Assembly (NCBI GenBank): GCA_050251035.1 | Contig: JBFWNN010000012.1 | Coordinates: 38,686-102,685, forward strand | Reading direction: 5' to 3' | DNA from: Taklimakanibacter sp050251035 | Lineage (GTDB): Bacteria > Pseudomonadota > Alphaproteobacteria > Rhizobiales > Aestuariivirgaceae | Length of the DNA stretch: 64,000 nucleotides | Part shown: positions 55,231 through 63,141 of the stretch, piece by piece | Layout of the letters: every line of letters begins with the position of its first letter | Numbering within the stretch: the stretch's first letter is position 1 | Notes under the pieces: generated by a model | Database searches by the model: none | Seen by the model: the letters and a program-made list of their open reading frames with translations, nothing else | What the model was told of the DNA's origin: nothing | Position numbers and translations under genes: made by a program

Positions 55231-55981
55231 CCTCGCTGAGCTTCAGGCGGCCATGACGGGCGCCATCATCGGCGGCAGCTTTGCCGATATCGAAAACGAG
55301 CTCGCCGCCGGGCGTGCCGATCCCGGCCGTCGGTTCGCGATCTATCGGAACAACATGTTCCTGTCGCTCACCGCGCATTTGCGCGCGGTCTTTCCTGTCA
55401 CCGCCAGTCTTGGCGATGAACGCTTCTTCGCCTATGCCGCGCACCAGTTTGTTCTGCGCGAACCGCCGCGCGACTCGCGACTCGCCGTCTATGGCGCGGC
55501 TTTTCCGCAATTCCTGGCACGCTTTCCGGCCTGCCGGCATGCGCCCATCCTGGCTGAGATGGCCACCCTCGAATGGGCCATCCATGGGGCACTCACCAGT
55601 GCGCAGTTGCCGTTCGTCGACCTGGCCGAGATGACCGCGGCAGCAAAGCTCGATTTCCAGCCCAGCTTGCGCTTCGTCCTGTCGCGCTGGCCGATACTCG
55701 GCCTGTGGGCACATCACGGCGAGCGCCGGCAGATCCTGCCGCGCCGGACGAGCCGCGTCGCGGTGGTCCGCCATGACGACGACATCAGGCTCTTCGAGCT
55801 CGGTCATGCGCGTTTTGCGTTCTGGCGCAGCCTGGCGCGACGCCGCAGCATCGAAGCGGCGGCCCGTGCCCTGACGCGAGATCCCCGGTTCAATCTGGCC
55901 GAGGAGATCATCTTCCTGTTTCGCAACCGGCTCGTGACCGGCATTGCCGCGGCCGAGCCAGAGAAAGGACACGCCCCATGA
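55223..55981 (+). CDS. DUF2063 partner protein (BufC/HvfC-like)
   Basis: Protein of 252 residues that begins MRDLAELQAAMTGAIIGGS. It has the DUF2063 helical region (RFAIYRNNMFLSLTAHLRAV, DERFFAYAAHQFV) and a C-terminal part resembling a winged fold that is often mislabelled DNA-binding. In MNIO operons this protein binds the precursor and hands it to the iron enzyme. GGAGG stands 6 bp before the ATG. It overlaps the MNIO gene by 8 bp and the DoxX gene by 4 bp. Confidence 0.9.
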   Translation: MRDLAELQAAMTGAIIGGSFADIENELAAGRADPGRRFAIYRNNMFLSLTAHLRAVFPVTASLGDERFFAYAAHQFVLREPPRDSRLAVYGAAFPQFLARFPACRHAPILAEMATLEWAIHGALTSAQLPFVDLAEMTAAAKLDFQPSLRFVLSRWPILGLWAHHGERRQILPRRTSRVAVVRHDDDIRLFELGHARFAFWRSLARRRSIEAAARALTRDPRFNLAEEIIFLFRNRLVTGIAAAEPEKGHAP

Positions 55982-56454
55982 TGAATGCCTCATTACCAGC
56001 CACGGACAAGCAAGGTTTTTCAGCCCTGTGCATCGTCAGGAAGGTCTTGGCGACCGCCGAGTCCATCCCGCTTTCGGCAATACAGCTCGCCGCCCGGGTC
56101 GCCATCGCCAATGTGTTCTGGAATTCGGCGCAATCGAAGCTCCTGAGCTGGCCGACGACGCTCCAACTCTTTGCCCTGGAATACCGTGTCCCCGTGCTGC
56201 CGCCCGAGATCGCGGCGCCTTTGGCGACGGCCACTGAACTGACCGGTTCGATCCTGATCCTGCTCGGCCTGTTCACCCGGCTTGGCGCGCTGGCCCTGCT
56301 CGGGATAGTCGCCGTGATCCAGTTATTCGTCTATCCTGGGGATTGGGGCGTGCTTCTCCTGTGGGCGAGCCTGCTCGGTCTCCTTCTGGCGCGTGGCGCA
56401 GGCGTCGTGTCACTCGACCAACTGGGAAGACGTCTGATCTTGGGCAACAGGTGA
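55978..56454 (+). CDS. DoxX family membrane protein
   Basis: Membrane protein of 158 residues with four hydrophobic helices, for example RVAIANVFWNSAQSKLLSW, ATELTGSILILLGLFTRLG and LLLWASLLGLLLARGAG. DoxX proteins are often found in bufferin operons and near redox or thiol enzymes; their role is not settled, perhaps in quinone-linked thiol oxidation. It starts with ATG overlapping the DUF2063 stop, with AAGGA upstream. A longer soluble N-terminus of about 40 residues precedes the first helix. Confidence 0.9.
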   Translation: MMNASLPATDKQGFSALCIVRKVLATAESIPLSAIQLAARVAIANVFWNSAQSKLLSWPTTLQLFALEYRVPVLPPEIAAPLATATELTGSILILLGLFTRLGALALLGIVAVIQLFVYPGDWGVLLLWASLLGLLLARGAGVVSLDQLGRRLILGNR

Positions 56455-56457
56455 TCC

Positions 56458-57744
56458 TTGAACCAACCATCCGCAGACATGCGAGCCGGACAAGCGCCGG
56501 CCCGCCCGCAGGTCGTCATTCTGGGCGCCGGCTTCGGCGGGCTTTCCGCCGCCACCGCGCTCCGCCATGCGCCGGTCGACATCACGTTGATCGATCGGCG
56601 CAACTATCATCTGTTTCAGCCGCTGCTGTACCAGGTGGCGACCGCCGGACTGTCGCCGGCCCAGATCGCTTCGCCGATCCGGCGCATCGTCGCCCGGCAG
56701 AAGAATATCACCGTGTTCATGGACAAGGTGGTCGCCGTCGACAAGTCGACCCGCGAGGTCGTGACGTCGAAACGCCGTACCAGCTTCGACTATCTGATCG
56801 TCGCGACCGGCGCGCGTCACGCCTATTTCGGCCATGACGAGTGGGAACAGTTCGCGCCAGGCCTCAAGAAGATCGACGAGGCGACGGAGATCCGCCGACG
56901 CATCCTCCTGGCGTTCGAGCAGGCCGAGGCGACCGTCGACGAGAGCGAGCGCCGGCGTCTGCTGACCTTCGTCGTGGTGGGCGGCGGTCCGACCGGCGTC
57001 GAAATGGCCGGCGCCATCGCCGAGCTTGCGCATCGCACCATCGTGCGTGATTTCCGTCATATCAATCCGGCTGAGACGAAGATCATTCTCGTCGAAGCCG
57101 GCCCCAGGGTTCTTGCCGCCTTTCCCGAAAAGCTGTCGCTGTCGGCGGCGGAGCAGCTGGGCCGGCTGGGCGTGACGGTCATGACCCAGGCGGCGGTCAC
57201 CGACTGCAGCAAGGACGGGATCACGCTCCAGGATGGCCGCCGGATAGAGACGGCGACCATCACCTGGGCAGCCGGCGTCACGGCCTCGCCGGCCGGAAAA
57301 TGGCTCGATGCCGGATGCGACAGGGCCGGGCGGGTCGTGGTCGATGCCAGTTTGCGCCTGCCGGGCTTCGACAACATCTTCGTCATCGGCGACACGGCGG
57401 CGGTGACCGACGCCAATGGCGTGGTCGTGCCCGGCATCGCGCCGGCGGCCAAGCAAATGGGCTATTTCGCAGCAGCCTCGATCCTGGCGGATATCAAGGG
57501 CGGCGCGCGCAAGGCATTCAAGTACCGCAATTACGGGAATCTCGCGACCATCGGCCGGAGCTCCGCCGTCGCCGATTTCGGGCGCTTCACGCTGTCCGGC
57601 TTTCCCGCCTGGGTGATCTGGTGCTTCGCCCATATCTGGTTCCTCATCGGTTTCCGCAACCGCATCTTCGTCTTCCTTGACTGGATCGTGGCCTATGTCT
57701 CTTTCGAGCGCGGCGCCCGCCTCATCACCGGCGGTGAGAACTGA
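56458..57744 (+). CDS. ndh: Type II NADH:quinone oxidoreductase (NDH-2)
   Basis: FAD-dependent NADH dehydrogenase of about 428 residues. The FAD motif is VVILGAGFGGLSAATAL, the NAD motif is FVVVGGGPTGVEMAGAIAEL and the second FAD motif is FVIGDTAAVTDANG. The quinone-site segment reads GIAPAAKQMGYFAA. The C-terminal part has hydrophobic segments for membrane attachment (VIWCFAHIWFLIGFRNRI). It passes electrons from NADH to quinone without proton pumping. The TTG at 56458 starts 3 bp behind the DoxX stop; an ATG at 56479 is the alternative. Its 3' end overlaps the cyclase gene. Confidence 0.92.
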   Translation: MNQPSADMRAGQAPARPQVVILGAGFGGLSAATALRHAPVDITLIDRRNYHLFQPLLYQVATAGLSPAQIASPIRRIVARQKNITVFMDKVVAVDKSTREVVTSKRRTSFDYLIVATGARHAYFGHDEWEQFAPGLKKIDEATEIRRRILLAFEQAEATVDESERRRLLTFVVVGGGPTGVEMAGAIAELAHRTIVRDFRHINPAETKIILVEAGPRVLAAFPEKLSLSAAEQLGRLGVTVMTQAAVTDCSKDGITLQDGRRIETATITWAAGVTASPAGKWLDAGCDRAGRVVVDASLRLPGFDNIFVIGDTAAVTDANGVVVPGIAPAAKQMGYFAAASILADIKGGARKAFKYRNYGNLATIGRSSAVADFGRFTLSGFPAWVIWCFAHIWFLIGFRNRIFVFLDWIVAYVSFERGARLITGGEN

Positions 57745-59623
57745 CGTCAGACCGCGCCTCAGGGTGCGGATCGGCACAGCCTTGACCGGGCTGGTGCTGG
57801 TGGCGGTGCTTGCGACCGCGCTCATCGTGCATGTCTCGTGGATGCGCACCGCCAGCCGCAACGTCGAAACCATCGTCGGCTCGATCAATGTTCAGACGGC
57901 GGGCGCGGTGAAGAAAGAGCTCGAGACGACTTTCCGTGCCTCGGAAGGTGCGGTGGAAGTCATTCGCTCCATCCTCTTTCAGGGTGCCATCAAGGCCGAA
58001 GACGAAGCCAAGCGCGAATTCGTGTTCCTGTCGGTCCTGCGCTCACTGCCCGCCGTATCCTGGATCGGCTTTGGCTTTCCGGATGGCCGGTTCTTCGGAT
58101 CGCACATATTGGGAGACGACAAGATCGAGATGGTCGAGATCGGGGCGCCCCTCGGCAATGGCGCGCGCAGCCTGCGCCGCGACAGATATCGGCCCATCCC
58201 CGGCGACATATTCTTCGAAGAGCGCAGCAAGGGCGAATCGGCCTATGTGACGCTGGGCAGCAAATGGTATCGCGGCGCCATTGGTGGGGAGGGGCTGGTC
58301 TGGACCATGGTCGATCTCTTGCCGAGCGGTTTCGAGCCGGCAGCGGTGGCGGCGACCCGCTTCGACCTGCACAACCGCTTCCAGGGCGTAATCATGGTCT
58401 CGCTCAATCTACGCCGTCTCGCCGACTTCCTGGGGCGGCTGGACGTGGCGCAGAAGGGGGCGGCGGTCATCGTCGGTGATGCCGGCACTGTCATCGCCTC
58501 GTCGCTCGCGGATATGAGATCGGCGTCCCTGCTGGACGCCGGCGGCCAGGCGCAAGTCGTCAAGGCCCTCAACCAGGCCAATTCCAGCGGCTCGCTGGAA
58601 GGCATGGTCACGACCGATGACGGAACGGTCTTCTACGTGACCAGGACGCCGCTGGACTTCAACGGATGGGCGCTGGTCACGGCGATTCCGCGCTCCGCCT
58701 TCACCCAGGAGATCGACCGCAACACGCGCCGTCTGCTGATCGCCCTGGCGCTGTTCGCCGGGCTGACGGCGGGGCTTGCGGCCTTGTTCGCCCATTTTTC
58801 CTTCGTCCGGCCGATCCAGCAGGTGGCGGGCGAGATCAGGCATGTCGAGAGCTTCGCGCTGGCGAATGTCAGGCATATCGCGACGCGGCTGTTCGAGCTC
58901 GACAGCCTGTCCGGCGCGCTTCATCGCATGGCCTCGAGCCTCAAGGCCTTTGGCCTCTATGTCCCCGGCGATATCGTGCGCAGCCTGATCCAGCATGGGG
59001 TCGAGCCCAGGCCGGGCGGCGAGTTGCGCGAGATCACCGTGATGTTCGCCGATCTCCCGGGCTTCACCCAGCTCACCGAAGATCATGGTCCCAATGTCGC
59101 CCCCTTCCTGACGGAGTTCCTCACTCTGGCGACCAAGGCCATTCATGCGGAAGGCGGCATCGTCGACAAATTCATCGGCGATTGCATCATGGGCATATGG
59201 AATGCGCCGGCCGCGAATGAGGACCATGCGTTCAGCGCCTGCCGCGCGGCCGAGACCATACGCCGGGCGATGCGCCAGATCGCGCGCCCGGACGGCCGGA
59301 CCGAGGGACAGTTCGTGCGCATCGGGATCAATAGCGGTGTGGCGCTCGTCGGCAACATCGGATCCGCCGAGCGCCTGAGTTATACGGCGATCGGCGATGT
59401 GGTGAATGTCGCAAGCCGGCTCGAGGCGCTGGGCAAGGAGCTCAATGCCGAGATCCTGATCAGCGACATGACGCGCAAGCTCGCCGGACGGCAGATCGTC
59501 ACCCGATCGCACGGGATGGCGCCGATCAAGGGGCGCACCAGCAAGGTCAAGGTTTTCGAGCTTCTGCATCTGGACGATGCGGCAACGGACGATGTCGGAG
59601 ACGCCACGCATGCCGTCGCCTGA
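57695..59623 (+). CDS. Membrane class III adenylate/guanylate cyclase with extracellular sensor
   Basis: About 642 residues. Helix 1 lies at about 30-50 (ALTGLVLVAVLATALIV), a periplasmic Cache-like sensor at about 60-335, and helix 2 (LLIALALFAGLTAGLAALFA) is followed by a short HAMP-like linker. The catalytic domain has the metal sites EITVMFADLPGFTQL and GIVDKFIGDCIMGIW, and the transition-state residues in YTAIGDVVNVASRLEALGK. It makes cAMP or cGMP in response to an external signal. ATG 57695 lies within the NADH dehydrogenase gene; a GTG at 57734 is an alternative start. Its stop lies inside the next gene. Confidence 0.92.
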   Translation: MSLSSAAPASSPAVRTDVRPRLRVRIGTALTGLVLVAVLATALIVHVSWMRTASRNVETIVGSINVQTAGAVKKELETTFRASEGAVEVIRSILFQGAIKAEDEAKREFVFLSVLRSLPAVSWIGFGFPDGRFFGSHILGDDKIEMVEIGAPLGNGARSLRRDRYRPIPGDIFFEERSKGESAYVTLGSKWYRGAIGGEGLVWTMVDLLPSGFEPAAVAATRFDLHNRFQGVIMVSLNLRRLADFLGRLDVAQKGAAVIVGDAGTVIASSLADMRSASLLDAGGQAQVVKALNQANSSGSLEGMVTTDDGTVFYVTRTPLDFNGWALVTAIPRSAFTQEIDRNTRRLLIALALFAGLTAGLAALFAHFSFVRPIQQVAGEIRHVESFALANVRHIATRLFELDSLSGALHRMASSLKAFGLYVPGDIVRSLIQHGVEPRPGGELREITVMFADLPGFTQLTEDHGPNVAPFLTEFLTLATKAIHAEGGIVDKFIGDCIMGIWNAPAANEDHAFSACRAAETIRRAMRQIARPDGRTEGQFVRIGINSGVALVGNIGSAERLSYTAIGDVVNVASRLEALGKELNAEILISDMTRKLAGRQIVTRSHGMAPIKGRTSKVKVFELLHLDDAATDDVGDATHAVA

Positions 59624-60449
59624 TGAGGCAAAGGTCTCGGTCAAGTTCTGGGGCGTGCGCGGCAGCATTGCCGGCGACGGGGAGGAGATCACCGGCACCG
59701 GCGGCAATACCGCCTGTGTCGAGATCCGCTGCGGCTCGCATCTGCTTCTGTTCGACGCCGGAACGGGATTGCGGAAAGCCGGCCGGACTCTGGTCCGGGA
59801 AGGGCTCAAGACGTTCGATCTCTTTCTCTCGCACAGTCACTACGACCATGTCATCGGATTGCCGTTCTTCGCGCCGCTCTTCGATCCCGGGGCCCGATGC
59901 GCGATCTGGTCGGGACACACGAAGGGCGCGACCAAGACCGAGGCGCTCATCGATGCGCTGCTCAATCCGCTGTTCTTTCCGGCCGGGGCCGGCATGTTCC
60001 GAGCGGAAGTGCAATATCGCGATTTCATCGCCGGGGAGATCCTTCGTCTGTCCCCGGCGCTCGAGATCGCGACGGCCCAGCTCGATCATCCGGGCGGTGT
60101 CACCGGCTATCGGGTGGAGTTCGATGGGCGGGCCATCGCCTATCTGACCGACACGGGCGTTCGCTCGGCGGAAGCGCGAGACGCTTGCCGGCATCTCGCG
60201 AGCGAGGCCGATCTCGTCATCTATGACTGCATGTATACCGAGGCGGAAGCTCCGCAGCGCGTCGATTTCGGCCATTCGACCTGGAGGGACGGCGTCGATC
60301 TGTGCATACGGGCCCGGGCCAAGCGGCTGGCATTGTTCCACCACGCGCCCGAGCGCTGCGATGACGACGTCCGTGAACTCGAGATGCTGGCGCGCGCGCA
60401 TTTCGCCGGCGCCTTTGCGGCGCGCGAAGGCATGAGCCTCAGGCTGTGA
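59610..60449 (+). CDS. MBL-fold metallo-hydrolase, downstream of the cyclase
   Basis: Metallo-beta-lactamase-fold protein of about 279 residues. The metal motif is LFLSHSHYDHVIGLPFF (H-x-H-x-D-H type). Further ligands are likely in AQLDHPGGVTGYRVE, AYLTDTG and ALFHHAPER. The fold begins VKFWGVRGSIAGDG with GTGGNTACVEI, typical of cyclic phosphodiesterase-like or RNase Z-like MBL proteins. GGAG lies 9 bp before the ATG, which overlaps the cyclase stop by 14 bp. A role as cyclic-nucleotide phosphodiesterase of the neighbouring cyclase fits but is only inferred. Confidence 0.87.
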   Translation: MPSPDEAKVSVKFWGVRGSIAGDGEEITGTGGNTACVEIRCGSHLLLFDAGTGLRKAGRTLVREGLKTFDLFLSHSHYDHVIGLPFFAPLFDPGARCAIWSGHTKGATKTEALIDALLNPLFFPAGAGMFRAEVQYRDFIAGEILRLSPALEIATAQLDHPGGVTGYRVEFDGRAIAYLTDTGVRSAEARDACRHLASEADLVIYDCMYTEAEAPQRVDFGHSTWRDGVDLCIRARAKRLALFHHAPERCDDDVRELEMLARAHFAGAFAAREGMSLRL

Positions 60450-60605
60450 TCCCATTTCCGGCCGGCCGGAACTTGACCGGCGCGTACAGCGGAATGCCAG
60501 ATATGCGCCGGGGGCCCGATGTCAAATCAGGCCGAGCTCTTAAGATTGCCCTCCCAGGCTCGGTTCAATACACTGCTATCCACAAAGTTCACCAGGGGAG
60601 AAGAC

Positions 60606-62090
60606 ATGACGGGCGACGATCTTTCATGGGCATCGGCCGGCGCCATAGCGGATGCGATCAAAGCCAAGACAGTGTCACCGGTCGAGGTGGTCGATCACTT
60701 CATCAAGCGCGTCGCAGAACGCAATCCGAGCCTCAATGCCGTGGTCTATATGGCGCCGGAGGAAGGACGCAAGGCCGCGAAGGCCGCGGAAGCGGCGGTC
60801 ATGGCCGGCAAGGCGCTGGGGCCGCTGCATGGCGTGCCGATCGCGATCAAGGACCTGTTCGACTTCAAGCCCGGCTGGACGGCGACGCTCGGCGGCATCC
60901 GGGCGCTCAGGGATTTCAAGCCGGATTATCTCTGTCCCTTCGCCGAGCGCATCGAGCAGCGCGGCGGAGCGATCATCGTCGGCAAGACCAACAGCCCGAT
61001 CATGGGCTTTCGCGGCGTGACCGACAATTATCTCTTCGGTCCGACCGGCAATCCCTTCGACACCAAGCGCAATCCGGGCGGCTCGTCGGGCGGCAGCGCC
61101 GCGGCCGTGGCCGACGGGTTGTTCCCACTAGCGGAAGGCACCGACGGCGGCGGCTCGATCCGCATCCCCTCATCCTGGTGCGGCGTCTATGGCTACAAGG
61201 CCGCCTTCGGCCGCCTGCCGCTGTGGTCGCGCCCCAACGCCTTCTCGGCGGAGACGCCGTTCATCTTCGAAGGCCCGATCACCCGCAATGTCCGCGATGC
61301 GGCGCTGGCGCTGACCGCGCTCGCCGGCTATGACGCGCGCGATCCCTATTCGCTCGACGAGAAGGTCGATTTCCTCGGCGCCCTCGATCGCCCGATCAAG
61401 GGCATGCGCATCGCCTACAGCCCCGATTTCGACGTGTTCCCGGTCGAGCCCGAAGTCGCCGAGACGGTGCGCAAGGCGGTCGAGGCCTTCCGTGAGGCGG
61501 GCGCCACGGTGACCGAGGTCAAGCTCGGCATCAAGCGCTCGCATAGGGAGCTCGCCGATCTCTGGTGCAAGATCATCATTCCGCTCAACGTCGCGGGCGT
61601 CCTCGGCATGAAGGCGGCGGGCTATGACCTCGTCGGCAAGCATCGCGACGACCTGCCGCCCGAGTTCCTCTATTGGTATGACCGCCACAAGGACATGACG
61701 CCGGCGGAGATGCATGAGGCGCAGTCGGTGCGCACCGAGATCTATGACGCGGTGCGCGGCGTCTTCGCCGAGCATGACATCCTGATCTCACCGACGCTCG
61801 CGTGCCTGCCGGTCGAGAACGGCACGGACGGCAACACGCTGGGGCCGAAGACGGTGGCGGGCGAAGAGGTCAACCGGCTGATCGGCTGGTGCCTCACCTT
61901 CCCGATCAATTTCACCGGCAATCCGGCGGCGTCCATCCCGGCGGGGCTCGCCAAGGGCCTGCCCGTCGGCATGCAGATCATCGGCAAGCGCTATGCCGAC
62001 AGCGATGTCCTCGCGGTCAGTGCCGCCTTTGAGCGCCTCAGGCCGTGGCGGCAGACCTACGATATTTGCCGCAGGCGCAAACTGTCATAG
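60606..62090 (+). CDS. Amidase (amidase signature family)
   Basis: Amidase of 494 residues; GGGGAG lies 6-8 bp before the ATG at 60606. The Ser-cisSer-Lys triad is visible: Lys82 in PIAIKDLFDF, cis-Ser near 160 in RNPGGSSGGSAAAVADG and nucleophile Ser184 in GTDGGGSIRIPSS. It hydrolyses a small amide in the cytosol; no substrate can be inferred. GGSSGGS and the CGVYGYKAAFGRLP segment are standard for the family. It seems to be a separate transcription unit, 156 bp behind the MBL gene. Confidence 0.93.
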   Translation: MTGDDLSWASAGAIADAIKAKTVSPVEVVDHFIKRVAERNPSLNAVVYMAPEEGRKAAKAAEAAVMAGKALGPLHGVPIAIKDLFDFKPGWTATLGGIRALRDFKPDYLCPFAERIEQRGGAIIVGKTNSPIMGFRGVTDNYLFGPTGNPFDTKRNPGGSSGGSAAAVADGLFPLAEGTDGGGSIRIPSSWCGVYGYKAAFGRLPLWSRPNAFSAETPFIFEGPITRNVRDAALALTALAGYDARDPYSLDEKVDFLGALDRPIKGMRIAYSPDFDVFPVEPEVAETVRKAVEAFREAGATVTEVKLGIKRSHRELADLWCKIIIPLNVAGVLGMKAAGYDLVGKHRDDLPPEFLYWYDRHKDMTPAEMHEAQSVRTEIYDAVRGVFAEHDILISPTLACLPVENGTDGNTLGPKTVAGEEVNRLIGWCLTFPINFTGNPAASIPAGLAKGLPVGMQIIGKRYADSDVLAVSAAFERLRPWRQTYDICRRRKLS

Positions 62091-62158
62091 TCTGCCCCGA
62101 TCATTGCGTGAGCGCGCTCGCCGCAATGCGGGCGCATTCTTTGTAAGTGGAGGGTGTC

Positions 62159-63079
62159 ATGAGCTGGCTTCCGACAAGCGATCCCATCCTGGGCGATGTG
62201 AAATCCTGCGACGCGCTCGATCTCGTGATCGTGCCCAGGGTGCGCGATCTGGGCGACGGCTTCGCGGTGCGCCGGGCACTGCCGCATGGCAAGCGGCAGA
62301 TGGTCGGCCCCTTCATCTTCTTCGACCATTTCGGGCCGGTGCAGTTCATCGCCGGACACGGGATGGACGTGCGGCCGCATCCCCATATCGGGCTCGCGAC
62401 CGTCACCTATCTCTTCGACGGCGCGATCCTGCATCGCGATAGCGAAGGCAATATCCAGGAGATCGTGCCGGGCGCCATGAACCTGATGACGGCGGGGCGC
62501 GGCATCGCCCATTCGGAGCGCACCCCCGACGTACCGCGCCGGACCGGACAGCAGATGCTCGGCCTGCAGAGCTGGATCGCGCTCCCCGCCGACAAGGAAG
62601 AAATCGCGCCCTCCTTCCAGCATTTCGACGCGGCGGTGCTGCCGGTGGTGGAGGAAAAGGGGCTTCGGGCGCGCGTCATCGCCGGCGAAGCCTTCGGCGC
62701 CAAGGCGTCCGTCGACATGGTGTCGGACTGGTTCTATGCCGAGGTTGCGGCCGAGGCCGGCGTCGCCGTGCCGCTCGATCCGACCTATGAGGAGCGCGCC
62801 GTCTATCTGGTCGAGGGCGAGGTCGACATCGCGGGCGACAGGTTCGCCGCGCCGCAGATGCTGATCTTCCGCCCCGGCGACCGCATCACCATAAAGGCGG
62901 TGTCGCCGACGCGGATGATGTTCCTGGGCGGCACCGCGCTCGAAGGCCCGCGCCACATCTGGTGGAACTTCGTGTCGTCGCGCAAGGAGCGCATTGAGGC
63001 GGCCAAGGAAGACTGGAAGACCGGACGCTTCGGCCCGGTGCCGGACGAGACCGAGTTCATTCCGCTGCCGGAGCGTTGA
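62159..63079 (+). CDS. Pirin family protein
   Basis: Double-cupin protein of 306 residues from the ATG at 62159, with GGAGGG about 5 bp upstream. The metal site in the N-terminal cupin reads DVRPHPHIGLATVTYLFDG, with a later Glu/His region in TAGRGIAHSERTP. The C-terminal cupin has VYLVEGEVDIAGD. Bacterial pirins can show quercetinase activity or act as redox-linked regulators; the role here is unknown. The gene converges on the repeat protein gene, and a hairpin lies between the two 3' ends. Confidence 0.92.
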   Translation: MSWLPTSDPILGDVKSCDALDLVIVPRVRDLGDGFAVRRALPHGKRQMVGPFIFFDHFGPVQFIAGHGMDVRPHPHIGLATVTYLFDGAILHRDSEGNIQEIVPGAMNLMTAGRGIAHSERTPDVPRRTGQQMLGLQSWIALPADKEEIAPSFQHFDAAVLPVVEEKGLRARVIAGEAFGAKASVDMVSDWFYAEVAAEAGVAVPLDPTYEERAVYLVEGEVDIAGDRFAAPQMLIFRPGDRITIKAVSPTRMMFLGGTALEGPRHIWWNFVSSRKERIEAAKEDWKTGRFGPVPDETEFIPLPER

Positions 63080-63080
63080 T

Positions 63081-63124
63081 CGCAAAGAAAGACGCCGCCC
63101 CGATTTTCGCGGAGCGGCGGCGTC
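63081..63124 (-). terminator. Terminator for the repeat-protein gene
   Basis: On the minus strand a 9 bp stem (GACGCCGCC/GGCGGCGTC type, at 63091-63124) is followed by TTTCTTT. The position directly behind the minus-strand repeat-protein stop and the T-rich tail fit an intrinsic terminator. It may also serve the pirin gene on the other strand, without a T-tract. Confidence 0.7.
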
Positions 63125-63141
63125 AATGACGCGAGTTCAGC

